This document shows, in pieces, positions 26,001-34,544 of a DNA stretch of 34,580 nucleotides. A program made the position numbers and the translations under genes. Within the stretch, counting starts at the first letter, position 1. Each line of letters opens with the position of its first letter. A model generated the notes under the pieces. The model saw only the letters and a program-made list of their open reading frames with translations. It did no database searches and was not told the DNA's origin. Source of the DNA: Flavobacterium cheongpyeongense (lineage in GTDB: Bacteria > Bacteroidota > Bacteroidia > Flavobacteriales > Flavobacteriaceae); assembly GCF_003202435.1 (NCBI RefSeq), contig NZ_QJHK01000032.1:1-34580 (forward strand). Direction: 5' to 3'.

Positions 26001-28172
26001 ATCAATAATTTTTATTTGGCTAATGCAGGAAATGAATTAAAAATCCAATCGCAGGGAACTCAAAATAATGCACCATTACAAGTTAATTTTGTGAATTTCA
26101 AAATCGAAACCATTCTGAATATGGTTAAAAAAGACAAGTTGTTGATGCAGGGCTTAATAAACGGTTCTGCCTTGGTCGAAAACGTTATGAAAAATCCAAC
26201 CTTCACCTCTGATTTGAGAATTGATGATTTTACTTTCAAAGGAGATAAAGTCGGAGATCTTGAGGTAAAAGTAGATAATAAAACCAATAATACACTCGCA
26301 GCCATCATACAATTAACTGATGAAGGAAACGACCTGAAACTTGACGGGGATTATGAAATAGACTCGGAAACTTTTGATTTAAATGTTGATATCAGTAAAT
26401 TGAATATCAAAAGTATTCAGGGCTTCAGTATGGATAACATCACAGAGGGAAGCGGTTATTTGTCAGGAAATTTTAAAGTTAACGGAACTACCAAAGCACC
26501 TCAGCTCAATGGTGAATTAAATTTTAATGATGCAGCTTTCAGGGTGATGAAGCTTAATTCCTACTTTAAAATTGGAAAAGAAAAAATAACATTTAACAAT
26601 GAAACCATTTCGTTTGACAAATTTTCTCTTTTAGATGAAAATGACAATGAATTATTGGTAGATGGAACGATTAAATCGGCTGATTTTAACAAATTTGATT
26701 TTGACCTTCTGGTTCAGGCAAACGATTTTAGAGCCATTAATTCTAAGGAAAAAGACAATGATCTGTTTTATGGCGATTTGTTTCTGGATACTAAATTAAG
26801 CATAAAAGGAGATCTTGACAATCCTCTTGTTGATGGTACAATCAAAATTAATAAAGAAACAAAATTTTCAGTTGTATTGCCACAGTCAGATCCTTCAATT
26901 GCTGACAGAGAAGGAATTGTAGAGTTTGTCAATGAAGATAATATGTATTTTAAGCAAACCACTGATATGCAAAATGAGTTTAATCAGTCGGAATTGAAAG
27001 GCATGGATGTAAACGTTGCTATTACGATCGATAAAAAAGCAGAGCTGAATTTAATTATCGACAAAGGAAATGGTGACTATTTAAAACTAAAGGGCGAAGC
27101 CGAATTGGTTGGAGGAATTGACCAGTCCGGAAAAACTACTTTGGTTGGGAAATATGAATTCTCAGACGGGGCTTATCAAATGAATTTCAACGGAATAAAA
27201 AGAAAATTTGATATTCAGAAAGGAAGTTATATTACCTGGAACGGCGAACCCACTATGGCAAATATAAACATTACGGCAGTTTATAAAGTAAATGCAGCTC
27301 CAATCGATTTATTAGGGCCGCAGCTATCAGGCGAAAGCTCCACTATTCGAAATACCTATAAACAAAAACTTCCGTTTCAGACTTTGTTAAAAATGAACGG
27401 AGAATTGATGAAACCTGAAATTTCATTAGGAATCGAACTTCCGGATAGGAATTACAATGTTTCATCAGATGTGGTAACCCTGACCCAAACTAAACTTAAA
27501 CAATTAAAACAGGATCCGGCAGAACTAAACAAACAGGTTTTTGCCCTTATCGTATTAAGCCGATTTGTAGGTGAAAATCCATTTGCTACCGAAAGTGGCG
27601 GCGCCAGTGCAGAATCTATTGCCAGACAAAGTATGAGCAAAATTCTTTCGCAGCAGTTAAACAACCTTGCCAGTGAACTGGTGAAAGGTTTTGAGGTGAA
27701 TTTTGACTTAGAATCAACGGAGGATTATACCTCCGGAACAATGAAAAACAGAACCGATCTCAATTTTGCAGTTTCCAAGCAATTAATCGATGACCGTCTG
27801 AAAGTAACTGTGGGCAGCAGTGTTGGTGTAGAAGGGCAGGAGCGTGCCAATGAACAAAGTACTAATATAGCAGGAGATGTCGCAATCGATTATCAGCTTA
27901 CTAAAGACGGCCGTTATATGTTGCGGGCTTATCGAAAAAATGAGTATCAGGTTGCTGTTGAAGGACAAGTGGTAGAAACCGGTATAGCTTTTATCATTAC
28001 GATGAGTTACAACAAATTCAGGGAGCTTTTTCACCATACGGAGAAAGAAAAGGAATTGATAAAAGAAGTAAAGCTTCGTGAAGAGAAAGAAAAACAAAAA
28101 AAGAAAGAAAAGAAGGAAAAAGAGGAGAACCAACCCAAAAATCAAGTTGAAGGAAATGAACAAAAAACGTAA
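23070..28172 (+). CDS. tamB: TamB-like translocation and assembly protein
   Basis: A 1700-residue protein with a single N-terminal membrane helix (about 12-34), an AsmA-like start (AKDKAITYLDKKIKTKVSLDHI), a very long run of beta strands, and a C-terminal TamB/DUF490 domain (about 1250-1610; GDLDNPLVDGTIKI, GKYEFSDGAYQMNFNGIKRKFDIQ, QKLPFQTLLKMNGELMKPEISLGI). Such proteins form a groove that carries phospholipid or outer-membrane protein across the periplasm. It is longer than E. coli TamB (1259 residues). The last 50 residues are Lys/Glu rich and unlike the rest. Its end overlaps the next gene, a TamA/BamA-like lipoprotein, by 17 bases, supporting a shared complex. The 200 bases upstream hold no evident gene. 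Confidence 0.93.
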   Translation: MNKKTIHYLKKTLRILLWFVGSVVALLLLLIILIQIPSIQNFAKDKAITYLDKKIKTKVSLDHISIKFPKDVVLEGFYFEDQKKDTLLAGKRLEVDVDFFKLVSSELEINSVSFENVKANISRNKEGVFNFDYIIKAFGSKEPKAEDPDAKPFKISVVKVNLDHVKFNFKDDYSKNDIRLKLTHFGIKFNKFDLDEMDFNIPNIDLKGLKLVLNQDLVEKIAAVSVKTADTISKRKDFKLKLDKISLSKIDILYDNKDSKLDSRIQLGNFELTVNEVDFKKQLLDFETLKLKNLKGNLRLGSKDKEIKAPDLDSTAIKQAGWKIKLAAADIQNTDFKFDDMQSKPVQKGIDYSHLDLDKFNLKANKLYYGNDTISGNIKALAVTEKSGLIIQSLKTDFFYGPKNASLNNLYLRTPQTLVKDKIRVDYKSIASLKKDLGNLSIDVNLSKSKIGFQDVLLFVPDLQKEDLFKSNPNAILYLNTRINGKIKDLNIPKFEMSGIGNTKVSLSGEIKGLPDAQKSYYDLEIKNLSSTSKDISLFVPAGTIPKNIQLPSQINLKGKFTGSVQNFKTNLALNSSFGNAKVNGIFDQRVKKGERYDAFVSLTEFDLGRLIKNDSIGKISLKAKVKGKGLDPKTANAAINGLVQKAVFNRYTYKDLVLKGNIENGSFAVKSEIKDPNLNFDLTASGNTKEKYPSLKLKLKLDIADLEKLNLHAGPMKLRGNVDADITSSNPDFLNGKVFLSNIQILQKEEPIVLDSIKVLAFADKDSNSINISSQFLKAEVVGKYKLTTLTTAIKKTISKYIDLKNPKVNAESDEQRLAFTIKIENDPVLFQLIPKLTGLEPLTITGNYNNQTDSLQVRGMIPRIVYADNIISDGKINIGAKENALEYSVSVATIESGSIKIPFTDLSGQVENNILTYALEVQDTKEKQQYFIAGEFKAEGSKNIFKVDAETFILNYEKWNIDPENAVEFGDKRLYINNFYLANAGNELKIQSQGTQNNAPLQVNFVNFKIETILNMVKKDKLLMQGLINGSALVENVMKNPTFTSDLRIDDFTFKGDKVGDLEVKVDNKTNNTLAAIIQLTDEGNDLKLDGDYEIDSETFDLNVDISKLNIKSIQGFSMDNITEGSGYLSGNFKVNGTTKAPQLNGELNFNDAAFRVMKLNSYFKIGKEKITFNNETISFDKFSLLDENDNELLVDGTIKSADFNKFDFDLLVQANDFRAINSKEKDNDLFYGDLFLDTKLSIKGDLDNPLVDGTIKINKETKFSVVLPQSDPSIADREGIVEFVNEDNMYFKQTTDMQNEFNQSELKGMDVNVAITIDKKAELNLIIDKGNGDYLKLKGEAELVGGIDQSGKTTLVGKYEFSDGAYQMNFNGIKRKFDIQKGSYITWNGEPTMANINITAVYKVNAAPIDLLGPQLSGESSTIRNTYKQKLPFQTLLKMNGELMKPEISLGIELPDRNYNVSSDVVTLTQTKLKQLKQDPAELNKQVFALIVLSRFVGENPFATESGGASAESIARQSMSKILSQQLNNLASELVKGFEVNFDLESTEDYTSGTMKNRTDLNFAVSKQLIDDRLKVTVGSSVGVEGQERANEQSTNIAGDVAIDYQLTKDGRYMLRAYRKNEYQVAVEGQVVETGIAFIITMSYNKFRELFHHTEKEKELIKEVKLREEKEKQKKKEKKEKEENQPKNQVEGNEQKT

Positions 28173-30471
28173 CCATATAAAAAAACAATGTGTAATGTGT
28201 TTTGTACTGCTGTCTTTATTCTTTGTTTTGGGATGCAGTAATACAAAATATTTGCCCGAAGAGGAATTATTATACACAGGCGGTTCTGTAACCGTAAAAG
28301 ATTCTGCAATCAATAGAAAGGACAAAAAAGCACTGGAAACAGAAATGAAAGGTTTATTACGGATAAAACCCAACAAACAATTTTTAGGATTACGTCCTAA
28401 ATTGTGGATTTATAATATAGCCGGAGAACCAAAAAAAGAAAAAGGATTTCGCTACTGGCTTCGAAATAAAGTGGGTGAACCGCCGGTTCTTTTCAGTAAA
28501 GTCGATTTAGATTATAATACGTCAGTTTTACGAAATTTTTCTGAAAACAGAGGGTATTTTAAAACACGAGTACATGCAGATTCAACTGTAAATAACAAAA
28601 GAGTTACTGCAGAATATACCGTTTTGCTGAAAAAACAATACATCATAAAAAGTGTCACATTTCCGGATGACTCTTTAAAAATGTCAAAAATAATTGCGAG
28701 ATCAAGCCAAAGAAGTCTTCTAAAAGTTGGAAAACCGTATGATTTGGATATTATCAAATCCGAAAGGGAAAGAATCGATGCAAGACTTAAAGAAAGAGGA
28801 TATTACTTTTTTAATCCGGATTATATTCTGGCGAAAGTAGACAGCAGCAAAGGCGATCATGAAGTAAATATCAGGCTGGTCATAAAAGATGAAGCACCTG
28901 TAAAAGCCTTAACGGCGTACAAAATTGATAAAATTTTTGTGTATCCAAATTATTCCCTGACCAATGATAGCATAGTTTACAGAAAAAAAGAGATTAAACA
29001 ATATAAAGACTTTACCATAACAGATACAGCAAATACTTTTAAACCCAGAATTTTTGACAGGGCAATTTATTTTAAAAAAGGAGATTTGTATAACCGAAAA
29101 GACCATAACCTGACCTTAAACCGTTTTGTAAACCTGGGAACTTTTAGTTTTGTGAAAAATGAATTTAAGATTTCGGACAGTATTCCTAAAACACTGGATT
29201 CGTATTACTATTTAACATTACTGCCCCAAAAGTTTATCCGTGTGGAAGTTTTGGGAAAAACCAATTCGGCCAGTTACACAGGTTCAGAAATTAATGTAAA
29301 CTGGAATAACAGGAACTTTTTTCGTGGAGCAGAATTGCTTACATTTTCAATATTTGGAGGAGCCGATTTTCAGCTTGGCGGACCAAATAAAGGAAGAAAT
29401 ATTTATAAGCTTGGAGCCGAAACCAGTTTAACGTGGCCAAGATTTGTATCTCCTTTTAATATCCAGGGGAATAGTGAGTTTGTTCCCAGAACTAAGGCTA
29501 TTTTGCGTTACGAATATCAAAAAAGAACAGCGTTATATGCATTAAATTCTTTCAACGCTTCTTTTGGGTATCTATGGAAAGAAAATATTCGCAAAGAGCA
29601 TCAGCTAAATCTAACAGACATTACGTACGTAAGTCCAAATCATGTAACGGACGAATATTTAGCAGATATTCAAAAAGATGAATCATTAGGGAAAGTGATA
29701 GAAAAACAGTTGATTTTTGGCCCAACATACAATTATACATATACCAATACGATGCAGAAACGTCGAAAAAACACCATCTATTTTAGCGGTGAACTGGATT
29801 TGGCGGGTAATATTACCGGATTGGTTACTGGTGCTGATGTTAAGAAAGATAATGAGAAATTAATATTTGATGTTCCTTTTAGTCAGTATGTAAAAATTAA
29901 AACAGATTTCAGGCATTATCTAAAACTTGGACAGGAAAGCGAACTAGCCAGCAGGCTGATCATTGGGGCAGGATTTGCTTATGGAAATTCAACTACAATG
30001 CCAACATCCAAACAATTTGTGGTAGGAGGAACCAATAGTATTCGGGCATTCCGGGCAAGATCTTTAGGGCCAGGTAGCTATGTAGTGCCGGAAACGACTA
30101 GTGATTATCTTCCGGATCAGTCCGCCGATTTAAAACTGGAGTTTAATACCGAATACAGAGCAAAACTTTTTAGTATTGTAAGAGGCGCCGTGTTTTTGGA
30201 TGCCGGTAATATTTGGCTTTTACATGCAGATCCGAACAAGCCCGGAGCCGAAATTTCTAAAAATTTCATGAAACAGATTGCAGTAGGGGCGGGAGTAGGT
30301 TTGCGTTTTGATGTATCTTTCTTTATTTTAAGAACCGATTTGGCAATTCCGCTTAGAAATCCTTCCTTGCCAGATGGACAGAGATGGGTAATTGATGGTG
30401 TAAATTTAGGAAGTGGTTCCTGGAGAAAAGATAATTTGATTTTGAATATCGCAATCGGATATCCTTTCTAA
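28156..30471 (+). CDS. TamA/BamA-like outer-membrane lipoprotein (TamL type)
   Basis: I place the start at the ATG at 28156, not at the in-frame ATG at 28078. From 28156 there is a proper lipoprotein signal peptide: MNKKRNHIKKQ, a hydrophobic stretch, then FVLGC with Cys27. The longer form adds only Lys/Arg residues encoded by the tamB tail in another frame. The protein of 771 residues then has POTRA-like modules (about 30-330) and an Omp85 16-strand barrel (about 390-771), with VVGGTNSIRAFRARSLGPGSY as the VRGF-like motif and an ending in Pro-Phe. TamA homologues with a lipid anchor are known in Bacteroidota as TamL. With TamB it should act in outer-membrane protein insertion. Confidence 0.9.
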   Translation: MNKKRNHIKKQCVMCFVLLSLFFVLGCSNTKYLPEEELLYTGGSVTVKDSAINRKDKKALETEMKGLLRIKPNKQFLGLRPKLWIYNIAGEPKKEKGFRYWLRNKVGEPPVLFSKVDLDYNTSVLRNFSENRGYFKTRVHADSTVNNKRVTAEYTVLLKKQYIIKSVTFPDDSLKMSKIIARSSQRSLLKVGKPYDLDIIKSERERIDARLKERGYYFFNPDYILAKVDSSKGDHEVNIRLVIKDEAPVKALTAYKIDKIFVYPNYSLTNDSIVYRKKEIKQYKDFTITDTANTFKPRIFDRAIYFKKGDLYNRKDHNLTLNRFVNLGTFSFVKNEFKISDSIPKTLDSYYYLTLLPQKFIRVEVLGKTNSASYTGSEINVNWNNRNFFRGAELLTFSIFGGADFQLGGPNKGRNIYKLGAETSLTWPRFVSPFNIQGNSEFVPRTKAILRYEYQKRTALYALNSFNASFGYLWKENIRKEHQLNLTDITYVSPNHVTDEYLADIQKDESLGKVIEKQLIFGPTYNYTYTNTMQKRRKNTIYFSGELDLAGNITGLVTGADVKKDNEKLIFDVPFSQYVKIKTDFRHYLKLGQESELASRLIIGAGFAYGNSTTMPTSKQFVVGGTNSIRAFRARSLGPGSYVVPETTSDYLPDQSADLKLEFNTEYRAKLFSIVRGAVFLDAGNIWLLHADPNKPGAEISKNFMKQIAVGAGVGLRFDVSFFILRTDLAIPLRNPSLPDGQRWVIDGVNLGSGSWRKDNLILNIAIGYPF

Positions 30472-30520
30472 TTATTTAGTTAACAAAACATTTAAATTTT
30501 ATTTTAAGTCACTAAACATT

Positions 30521-30528
30521 TAAATTTG
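30521..30528 (+). promoter_or_regulatory. -7 box ahead of the exonuclease gene
   Basis: TAAATTTG fits TAnnTTTG. AACATTTAAATTT occurs twice here (30487-30499 and 30515-30527). No TTG at the -33 distance. Confidence 0.4.
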
Positions 30529-30583
30529 TAGAATTCAAAAATTGCTTTTAGATAGGCAATTCAAATTTTAAAATTTAAATCAA

Positions 30584-31066
30584 TTGACTTTTACCGCTAT
30601 AGATTTTGAAACAGCAACAGCATATCATCCATGTTCTGTTGGGATTGTGACCGTAGAGAACGGAATTATTACAGATGAGTTTGTAACTTTAATCAAACCG
30701 CCAAATAACGAATATAATCCGTTTACCATTCAGGTTCACGGGATTTATCCTCGGGATACTGTAAATGCAAAATCTTTTTTACAAGTTTATCCTGAAATTG
30801 AGAAAAGGTTGAAAAACAGGGTTGTAGTAGCTCATAACGAAAGTTTTGACCGAAATGTTTTGATGAAATCGATGGCGTTGCATGGATTACAATACGAAGA
30901 TTTGAATATTGCTAATCGTTGGGAATGTACCGTGAAAATTTATAAAGCAAAAGGGTTAAAACCTACTAAATTGAGCGATTGCTGTCGGGAAATGAAAATT
31001 CAGCTTAATCATCATGAGGCATTATCTGATGCCAGAGCCTGTGCAAAATTATATTTAATGAAATAA
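30584..31066 (+). CDS. DEDDh 3'-5' exonuclease (DnaQ-like)
   Basis: A 160-residue protein that is a single exonuclease domain. The metal-binding set is complete: Asp7 and Glu9 (AIDFETA), Asp89 (HNESFD), and His144 and Asp149 (HHEALSDA). It resembles the epsilon subunit of DNA polymerase III and stand-alone exonucleases, but is too short to hold the polymerase-binding tail, so it may act on DNA or RNA in repair or trimming. The start codon is TTG at 30584; the sequence MTFTAIDFET from it puts the first catalytic Asp at residue 7 as in relatives, and no ATG is nearby in frame upstream. Confidence 0.88.
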   Translation: MTFTAIDFETATAYHPCSVGIVTVENGIITDEFVTLIKPPNNEYNPFTIQVHGIYPRDTVNAKSFLQVYPEIEKRLKNRVVVAHNESFDRNVLMKSMALHGLQYEDLNIANRWECTVKIYKAKGLKPTKLSDCCREMKIQLNHHEALSDARACAKLYLMK

Positions 31067-31084
31067 TTTTCTTTTAATAAATTT

Positions 31085-31092
31085 TATATTTG
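31085..31092 (+). promoter_or_regulatory. -7 box ahead of the DUF2851 gene
   Basis: TATATTTG fits TAnnTTTG, 60 bases before the ATG. The leader holds AATACT/AGTATT (31100-31105 with 31122-31127) around the palindrome AGTACT. Confidence 0.45.
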
Positions 31093-31152
31093 TAATATTA
31101 ATACTATTTTTAGTACTTTAGAGTATTGTAAACAATTATAAAGTTTAAAAAA

Positions 31153-32424
31153 ATGAAAGAAGATTTTCTTCATTATCTCTGGAAGTTTAAAAAATTTGAT
31201 ACCCTGAATTTAAAAACAGTAAACGAGGAAGCAGTTACGATTATTAATACAGGAAATTATTTAGAACTTGCAGGACCTGATTTTTTTAATGCACAAATTA
31301 AAATAGGAGATCAAAAATGGGCTGGAAATGTTGAAATACATTTAAAAGCATCTGATTGGTATTTGCATCTTCATGAAAAAGACACGGCTTATGAAAATGT
31401 TATTTTGCATGTAGTCTGGGAGTACGATGCTGATATCTACCGACGAAATAATACAGAGATTCCAGTATTGGTTTTAAAGGAATATGTTTCTCCTGAAACA
31501 ATTTTAAATTATAATAATCTGAAGTCACCCAAATCATGGATATATTGCGAAAAACAGATTTCTAAAATACAAAACTTTGTTTTTGAAAATTGGCAGGAGC
31601 GTTTGTTTTTTGAGCGATTAGAAAGAAAATCACAGGCTATCTATGACCTGCTCAAAGAAACGAATCAGGATTGGGAAGCAGTTTTATTTTGTTTATTGGC
31701 TAAGAATTTTGGTTTGAATACCAATGGAAATTCATTTTTGCAATTGGCAAAAGCAATTCCGTTTTCAATTATCCGAAAAGAAAGTTTTGAAGTAGAAAAT
31801 CTTGAGGCTTTATTTTTTGGTGCGACGGGTTTATTAGACTCAGACAAAGAAGATGTTTATTTCAAGGATTTAAAATTCAGATACTTTTATCTTTTGCATA
31901 AACATCAGATTGAAAAAATTTATACAGAACCACTTCAGTTTTTTAAGCATCGTCCGGATAACTTTCCTACGATTCGTCTTTCGCAATTAGCAGGTTTATA
32001 TCATCAGCATCAAAATTTATTTTCTAAAATAATCGGGTTAAAATCTATCAACAGTATTTATAGAGTATTGAATGTTTCAGCCAGTTCATATTGGAAAAGC
32101 CATTATCAGTTTGATAAACAAAGTCCAAAGAAAACAAAATCATTGTCTAATTCATTTGTAGATTTACTTGTCATAAATACAATTATTCCCTTGCAGTTTG
32201 CGTATGCGAAAACAGTCAATGATTCGATTGCAGAAGACTTAATTTCGATTTTGGATAGTATTGCACCTGAGAAAAATTCAATTATAGAAAAATTTAAGTC
32301 CTTTGGAGTTTCTTCTAAAAATGCTTTTGAATCGCAATCCCTATTACAGCTTAAAAGTCAATATTGCGATACAAACGGTTGCATGAAATGTGCTGTTGGG
32401 ATGGAATTGCTTAAAAACAATTAG
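31153..32424 (+). CDS. DUF2851 family protein
   Basis: A 423-residue cytoplasmic protein recognised as DUF2851 by its opening MKEDFLHYLWKFKKFD, then LELAGPDFFNAQIKIGDQ and WAGNVEIHLKASDWYLH, and by its cysteine-bearing end CDTNGCMKC (Cys405, Cys410, Cys413), which together with another cysteine could bind a metal. The NVEIHLKASDW block recalls restriction-endonuclease-like folds, but I see no proven catalytic set. Function is unknown. It is widespread in Bacteroidota, often beside a PspC-like small protein as here (63 bases downstream to the ATG). Confidence 0.88.
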   Translation: MKEDFLHYLWKFKKFDTLNLKTVNEEAVTIINTGNYLELAGPDFFNAQIKIGDQKWAGNVEIHLKASDWYLHLHEKDTAYENVILHVVWEYDADIYRRNNTEIPVLVLKEYVSPETILNYNNLKSPKSWIYCEKQISKIQNFVFENWQERLFFERLERKSQAIYDLLKETNQDWEAVLFCLLAKNFGLNTNGNSFLQLAKAIPFSIIRKESFEVENLEALFFGATGLLDSDKEDVYFKDLKFRYFYLLHKHQIEKIYTEPLQFFKHRPDNFPTIRLSQLAGLYHQHQNLFSKIIGLKSINSIYRVLNVSASSYWKSHYQFDKQSPKKTKSLSNSFVDLLVINTIIPLQFAYAKTVNDSIAEDLISILDSIAPEKNSIIEKFKSFGVSSKNAFESQSLLQLKSQYCDTNGCMKCAVGMELLKNN

Positions 32425-32449
32425 AGAATTAGAAAAAGTGTCGAATAGA

Positions 32450-32465
32450 TAATTTTGTATTTTTG
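32450..32465 (+). promoter_or_regulatory. two tandem -7 boxes ahead of the PspC-like gene
   Basis: TAATTTTG (32450-32457) is directly followed by TATTTTTG (32458-32465). They cover the upstream in-frame ATG at 32455, so the start at 32488 is preferred. Confidence 0.5.
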
Positions 32466-32487
32466 GGCAAAATTAAAACCAAAACCC

Positions 32488-32715
32488 ATGTCAATAATTT
32501 TAAAATTGAAATTTTTTTTCGAAAAATACGGATTTCAAGTATCCTCCAGACTCGCTGATAAACTTGGAATGCGTGTGACAAATGTCCGGTTGTTTTTTAT
32601 CTATATTTCGTTTGTAACAGCAGGTTTGTGGTTTGGAGTTTATCTTACGTTAGCTTTCTGGATTAAATTAAAAGACTTAATTCGGGCGAAACGGACTTCT
32701 GTTTTTGATTTGTAA
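32488..32715 (+). CDS. PspC-domain small membrane protein
   Basis: A 75-residue protein from the ATG at 32488: a short amphipathic start (MSIILKLKFFFEKYGFQ), then SSRLADKLGMRVTNVRLFFIYIS, the PspC pattern in which a small helix bundle precedes the membrane segment, and a hydrophobic stretch of about 25 residues ending in WIKLKD. PspC proteins sit in the inner membrane and respond to envelope stress in the phage-shock system; no pspA or pspB is nearby. The first ATG in frame, at 32455, adds residues not seen in the family and overlaps promoter-like boxes. The gene ends at a long terminator. Confidence 0.8.
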   Translation: MSIILKLKFFFEKYGFQVSSRLADKLGMRVTNVRLFFIYISFVTAGLWFGVYLTLAFWIKLKDLIRAKRTSVFDL

Positions 32716-32725
32716 AAATAGTTTT

Positions 32726-32782
32726 ATCAAATAAAAAAAGGATTATGAAGTTTTTAGCTTCATAATCCTTTTTTTATTTGAT
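32726..32782. terminator. bidirectional terminator, perfect 25-bp stem
   Basis: 32726-32750 is the exact reverse complement of 32758-32782, with a 7-base loop. The stem carries seven A on one side and seven T on the other, so it ends transcripts from both the PspC-like gene and the converging permease gene. Confidence 0.93.
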
Positions 32783-32792
32783 AGATAATTTC

Positions 32793-34268
32793 TTATTCAG
32801 GATTGTTTAATTTACTATTTTTCTTTCCGTAAGCAAAGTAAATTATGATTCCTAATGCCATCCATGCAAAAAGTCTTAGCCAGTTAGTCCATCCTAACCC
32901 ATACATCATAGCACAACAAACACCTACTCCTAATAAAGGGACTAAAGGTACAAATGGGGTTTTAAATTCCCTTATCATATCGGGCTCTTTTTTGCGCAAA
33001 ATAATAACAGAAATACAAACCAGAACAAAAGCAAACAATGTTCCAATACTGGTCATGTCTCCAACAATATCTCCGGGAACAAACGCAGCAAATAAACCAA
33101 CAATTACTAAAATAACAAGGTTAGCCTTATATGGCGTTTTATATTTTGGATGAACATCACTAAAAGCTTTTGGAAGTAAACCATCCTTACCCATAGCATA
33201 AAACACTCTGGATTGTCCTAATAGCATTACTAGAATTACTGAAGAAAATCCTGCTAAAATAGCAACAGTTACTAATTGTCCTAACCATTCATAACCAATC
33301 ATATATTTGTTGATAGCAAATGCAACAGAAGCTTCTTTACCACCTGTTCTAAAATCTTCAACTGTGGCAACACCTGTTAAAACATGAGCAAAAAGAATAT
33401 ATAATAATGTACAGATTGCCAGTGAACCTAATATACCAATTGGCATTGCTTTTTTAGGATTTTTAGTTTCCTGAGCAGCAGTACTTACAGCATCGAATCC
33501 AATAAAAGCAAAGAAAACGGTACCAGCTGCTCCTAATATTCCCATAATCCCTCCATAGCTATGGTCAATTCCATGTTCATCAGTAAAGACAGAACTTTGT
33601 GGGATGTAAGGTTCGTGATTTGCAGGGTTTATAAAATTCCAGCCAATAATTATAATAAGGATAACAATTGCAACTTTTACAATCACAATAATGCCATTTA
33701 CAAAAGCTGATTCTTGTATTCCTTTTATCAATAATAAACTAATAATTGCAACAATAAATAAAGCAGGTAAATTGATTATTCCATGCTCTCCGGTTTCCAG
33801 ATTAGATTGAAAAGGAGAATGGGAAAGAGAAAAAGGAATAGGGTTTACATGCAAAACATTGACCAGTAGGTTGTTCAGATATTCGCTCCATGCAATTCCA
33901 ACTGTTGCTGCTCCAACAGCATATTCAAGAATTAAATCCCAGCCGATTATCCATGCCAGGAATTCTCCCATTGTTGCATAAGTATAGGTATATGCACTAC
34001 CGGAAATAGGAATAGATGAAGATAATTCAGCGTAACATAAGCCTGCTAATGCGCATCCTATTGCAGCAACAATAAAAGCTATAGTTACAGATGGTCCTGC
34101 GCTCTGAGCAGCAGCAGTAGCTGTTCTTACAAACAAGCCGGCTCCAATGATAGCTCCAATTCCCAGCGCAATTAATGACCAGGCTGTTAATGTTCTTTTT
34201 AATCCTTTTTCAGAATCAGCGGCTTCGGATAAAAGCTGAGCTAATGATTTTCGTTTCCAAATAGACAT
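32793..34268 (-). CDS. amino acid permease (APC family)
   Basis: A 491-residue inner-membrane permease of the APC superfamily, close to the cationic amino acid transporter/YfnA type. The first helix carries the family's substrate-binding unwound motif GIGAIIGAGLFV, and FAFIGFDAVSTAAQETKNPKKAMP marks helix 6 and the loop after it. About 12 membrane helices are visible, and the N-terminus MSIWKRKSLAQLL is typical of these. It would import an amino acid by proton or sodium symport; which one is not readable. It is transcribed alone from a recognisable promoter and ends at the shared 25-bp terminator. Confidence 0.94.
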   Translation of the reverse strand: MSIWKRKSLAQLLSEAADSEKGLKRTLTAWSLIALGIGAIIGAGLFVRTATAAAQSAGPSVTIAFIVAAIGCALAGLCYAELSSSIPISGSAYTYTYATMGEFLAWIIGWDLILEYAVGAATVGIAWSEYLNNLLVNVLHVNPIPFSLSHSPFQSNLETGEHGIINLPALFIVAIISLLLIKGIQESAFVNGIIVIVKVAIVILIIIIGWNFINPANHEPYIPQSSVFTDEHGIDHSYGGIMGILGAAGTVFFAFIGFDAVSTAAQETKNPKKAMPIGILGSLAICTLLYILFAHVLTGVATVEDFRTGGKEASVAFAINKYMIGYEWLGQLVTVAILAGFSSVILVMLLGQSRVFYAMGKDGLLPKAFSDVHPKYKTPYKANLVILVIVGLFAAFVPGDIVGDMTSIGTLFAFVLVCISVIILRKKEPDMIREFKTPFVPLVPLLGVGVCCAMMYGLGWTNWLRLFAWMALGIIIYFAYGKKNSKLNNPE

Positions 34269-34298
34269 ATTTATTTATGGTTTATCGTTATTAAGCTT

Positions 34299-34332
34299 CA
34301 AATGTATTCTTTTTTATAAAAAATAAAAACAA
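34299..34332 (-). promoter_or_regulatory. promoter of the amino acid permease gene
   Basis: On the minus strand TTG (34332-34330), a 23-base spacer, then TACATTTG (34306-34299), 30 bases before the ATG. Both parts of the Flavobacterium consensus are present, at the long end of the allowed spacing. Confidence 0.6.
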
Positions 34333-34480
34333 TTATGTGGTTTTAAGTTATAAAATATTTGTTTTTTTGTTGGATACGATAAGAAAAGTACTGTGTTACT
34401 TCCAATCCTTTACGCTTTTCTAATAAAAATTACCTTGTATTATTTATTAAAATATTTTAAATCATTGTTGTCCGATAAAA

Positions 34481-34504
34481 AAGAAGCCAAATTAATGGCT
34501 TCTT
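34481..34504. repeat. hairpin ahead of the transposase-like start
   Basis: AAGAAGCC (34481-34488) pairs with GGCTTCTT (34497-34504) around an 8-base loop. On the minus strand the stem is followed by a U-run and looks like a terminator; on the plus strand it would be a 5' leader hairpin about 40 bases before the start codon. The rest of the gap 34333-34480 shows nothing I can name. Confidence 0.6.
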
Positions 34505-34544
34505 AAAAAACATCGTAATTTAGAGTTGCAAAATTCAAATAACG

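Noticed and set aside
28078..28155. Longer N-terminus of the TamA-like protein
   Set aside because: The extra 26 residues are almost only Lys and Arg, arise from the tamB tail in another frame, and would bury the lipoprotein signal peptide.
27783..28376. 197-codon open frame on the minus strand
   Set aside because: It is the antisense of the tamB end and the TamL start; its Phe/Leu-rich run is only the reverse reading of the Lys/Glu-rich tail, and no promoter or family is visible.
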